Below, one piece after another: positions 37,278 through 38,992 of a DNA stretch of 38,992 bases. The DNA comes from an uncultured Bacilli bacterium (lineage in GTDB: Bacteria > Bacillota_I > Bacilli_A > RF39 > UBA660). The stretch lies in the NCBI GenBank assembly GCA_944372195.1, contig CALVYK010000001.1:111644-150635 (forward strand), given 5' to 3'. The stretch's first letter is position 1; each line of letters opens with the position of its first letter. Made by a program: the position numbers and the translations under genes. The notes below the pieces were generated by a model. The model was not told where the DNA came from and did no database searches. It saw nothing but the letters and a program-made list of their open reading frames with translations.

Positions 37278-38912
37278 ATGAAAGAATATGCTGATTTATT
37301 ATTACCAAATATTGATAAAACAATTGAAGATTATAAAAAAATATATCCTGATCGTAATTTAAAAGAAGGCGCTATTGTAACAAGATATGCTCCAAGTCCA
37401 ACCGGTTATGTTCACATGGGAGCTTTATTTTCAGCTTTTATAGCTAGTAAAATGGCTAAACAGACAAATGGAGTTTTCTTTTTAAGAATTGAAGATACTG
37501 ATAAAAAAAGAGAAATTGAAAATGGTGTAACTGGTATTATTAAAGATTTAAAAAATTATGGAATTAAAATCGATGAAGGAATGATTAGTGAAACTGAATG
37601 GATAGGGGAATATGGTCCTTATATTCAAAGTAAAAGAAAAGAAATATATCAAACATTTGCTAAACATTTAATTATGAATGATTTAGCTTATCCTTGTTTT
37701 TGTACAGAAGAAGATTTAGAAAATATTCGTAAAGAACAAGAAAGTATCAAAGATAGAATTGGTTATTATGGTAAATGGGCAAGAGATAGATATTTATCTC
37801 ATGAAGAAGTTATTAATAGAATTAATAATGGTGAAAAATATGTAATAAGATTAAAATCACCTGGTAAATTTGAAAATAAAGTTATTTATGATGATTTAGT
37901 AAAAGGGAAATTAGAATTACCAGAAAATGATTTAGATATTGTTATTATTAAAGGTGATGGTCTACCAACTTATCATTTTGCGCATTTAGTAGATGACTAC
38001 TTAATGGGAACTACTCATGTTATAAGAGGAGATGAATGGTTATCTAGTGTACCAATTCATTTACAATTATTTAAAGTATTTGGCTTTAAACCACCTAAAT
38101 ATGCTCATATCGCACCGTTATTAAAAGAAGATAATGGGACAAGAAGAAAATTGTCTAAAAGAAAAGATCCAGAAGCTGCTATTTCATATTATCACGAAAA
38201 AGGTATACCAACAGAAGCAGTATTATTGTATTTATGTACAGTAGCTAACTCTAATTTTGAAATGTGGTATCTACAAAATAAAGATAAAACGATCGATGAT
38301 TTTAAATTAGAATTTAAAAAAATAAGTGCGAGTGGTTCATTATTTGATGTTGATAAATTATTAAATATATCTAAAAATTATATTAGCTTATTAAATGCTG
38401 TTGATGTTTATAATAATACATTAGAATATAGTAAAAATTATGATAATGAATTATATGATTTATTAGTTAAATATAAAGATTATAGTATTAATGTTATGAA
38501 TATTGAGCGAGTTCAAAAAAAACCTCGTAAAGATTTAGCAATGTTTTCAGATTTTAGAAAACAAAATTGGTATATGTATGATGAATTATTTACTCATTTA
38601 AATTATGAATGGCAAAATATAACTGATAAAAATGAAATAAAAGAAATTTTAAATTTATATATTAGTAAATATGATGTTAATGATGATAAAGATACTTGGT
38701 TTAATAAAATGAAAGAAGTATGTGATACTTTAGGTTATGCTTCTGATATGAAAGAATATAAAGAAAATCCTAATAATTATAAAGGAAATATAGCAGATGT
38801 GAGTAATGTATTAAGAGTAAGTATTACTACTAAATCAATGACTCCAGATTTATATGAAATAATGAAACTATTAGGTAAAGAAAGAATTGAAAAAAGATTT
38901 AATATGATTTAA
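37278..38912 (+). CDS. gltX: Glutamyl-tRNA synthetase
   Basis: This class I aminoacyl-tRNA synthetase charges tRNA with glutamate. The 544-residue protein has YAPSPTGYVHMGALFSA, containing the HIGH-type motif, RIEDTD, the catalytic-domain FCTEEDLE segment, DLDIVIIKGDGLPTYHFAHLVDDYLMGTTHVIRG in several blocks, and the KMSKS-type signature RRKLSKRKDPEA near residue 290. The C-terminal half is the helical anticodon-binding domain. It is longer than most bacterial GltX (about 480-490) and has an extended N terminus of some 25 residues before the Rossmann start. Whether it also charges tRNA-Gln cannot be decided here. Promoter, ribosome binding site and start are clear. Confidence 0.95.
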   Translation: MKEYADLLLPNIDKTIEDYKKIYPDRNLKEGAIVTRYAPSPTGYVHMGALFSAFIASKMAKQTNGVFFLRIEDTDKKREIENGVTGIIKDLKNYGIKIDEGMISETEWIGEYGPYIQSKRKEIYQTFAKHLIMNDLAYPCFCTEEDLENIRKEQESIKDRIGYYGKWARDRYLSHEEVINRINNGEKYVIRLKSPGKFENKVIYDDLVKGKLELPENDLDIVIIKGDGLPTYHFAHLVDDYLMGTTHVIRGDEWLSSVPIHLQLFKVFGFKPPKYAHIAPLLKEDNGTRRKLSKRKDPEAAISYYHEKGIPTEAVLLYLCTVANSNFEMWYLQNKDKTIDDFKLEFKKISASGSLFDVDKLLNISKNYISLLNAVDVYNNTLEYSKNYDNELYDLLVKYKDYSINVMNIERVQKKPRKDLAMFSDFRKQNWYMYDELFTHLNYEWQNITDKNEIKEILNLYISKYDVNDDKDTWFNKMKEVCDTLGYASDMKEYKENPNNYKGNIADVSNVLRVSITTKSMTPDLYEIMKLLGKERIEKRFNMI

Positions 38913-38969
38913 ATCTGTGAATTGAAAAAGTAAATTCCAGTTTCATAATATGAAATTAAAATGTAAGAG

Positions 38970-38992
38970 AAACGTCTGTAATAAAGGCGTTT
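38970..38992 (+). terminator. Probable terminator of gltX, cut by the window end
   Basis: AAACGTCT pairs with AGGCGTTT (one G-U) over a 7-base loop; any T tract beyond three bases is outside the window. A smaller A/T hairpin (TTTCAT-AAT-ATGAAA) lies just upstream. Confidence 0.5.

Noticed and set aside
38913-38969. Short gene after gltX
   Set aside because: No start with ribosome binding site and no useful frame before the window ends; only hairpins are seen.
1-38992. Mycoplasma-type code (UGA as Trp)
   Set aside because: Several genes end in TGA exactly at expected C termini, and Trp is encoded by TGG throughout.

Overview
The window reads as chromosomal backbone of a very AT-rich member of the Bacillota/Bacilli with a reduced gene style. 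It may be one of the uncultured RF39- or Erysipelotrichia-like lineages, but that placement is inferred from gene content and order only. UGA is used as an ordinary stop (for example in the rsmE, mtaB-upstream and sirA-like genes), so this is genetic code 11, not the Mycoplasma code. Firmicute synteny is clear in three places: ireB-ruvX-DUF1292-mltG-trmR, tkt-sirA-like-yneF, and rimM-trmD. A glmS ribozyme and wall-associated enzymes (MltG, an SLT lytic transglycosylase, GlmS) suggest a walled cell.

Layout. 1-5.7 kb: the tail of a YfcC-like carrier, an ABC ATPase with a giant coiled-coil FtsX-type permease, two unknown genes, and a ferredoxin-like gene coupled to a deoxyribosyltransferase-like gene that is broken by one in-frame TAA. 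5.7-9 kb: an Hpt-receiver protein, then a NUDIX/NrtR-type regulator followed by a histidine phosphatase and an AAA-CYTH protein. Matching GTCA-type operator sequences lie in front of both transcription units. 9-11.4 kb: SpoU methyltransferase, rimM, trmD and an unknown gene. 11.4-14.5 kb: one large secreted Cys-rich protein. 14.5-24.5 kb: rpmB (minus strand), then a tightly overlapping run of dnaE, a pilin-like gene, cvpA, thioredoxin, rsmE, a one-TM protein, mtaB and an unknown gene, followed by recD2 and a small membrane protein.

24.5-26.8 kb holds the most unusual non-coding architecture. A 30-residue hydrophobic peptide gene has a Shine-Dalgarno sequence that can be sequestered, 27 bp of complementarity between the 5' and 3' ends of its predicted transcript, four alternating GGTACTA/TAGTACC segments, and a sigma-A-like promoter on the opposite strand aimed at its 3' end. 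This is a candidate type I toxin-antitoxin locus. Next to it is glmS with its self-cleaving ribozyme leader.

26.8-39 kb: an orphan FtsX-type permease, an MraZ-like protein, the ireB-to-trmR operon, an SLT protein, a TtcA-like gene that may be leaderless, a 180-nt free-standing structured RNA (6S RNA candidate), and tkt, sirA-like, yneF and gltX.

Regulation is compact throughout. Intrinsic terminators are repeatedly followed, within a few bases of their T tract, by an extended -10 (TGNTATAAT) that starts the next gene. No tRNA, rRNA, CRISPR array, insertion sequence or prophage was seen.
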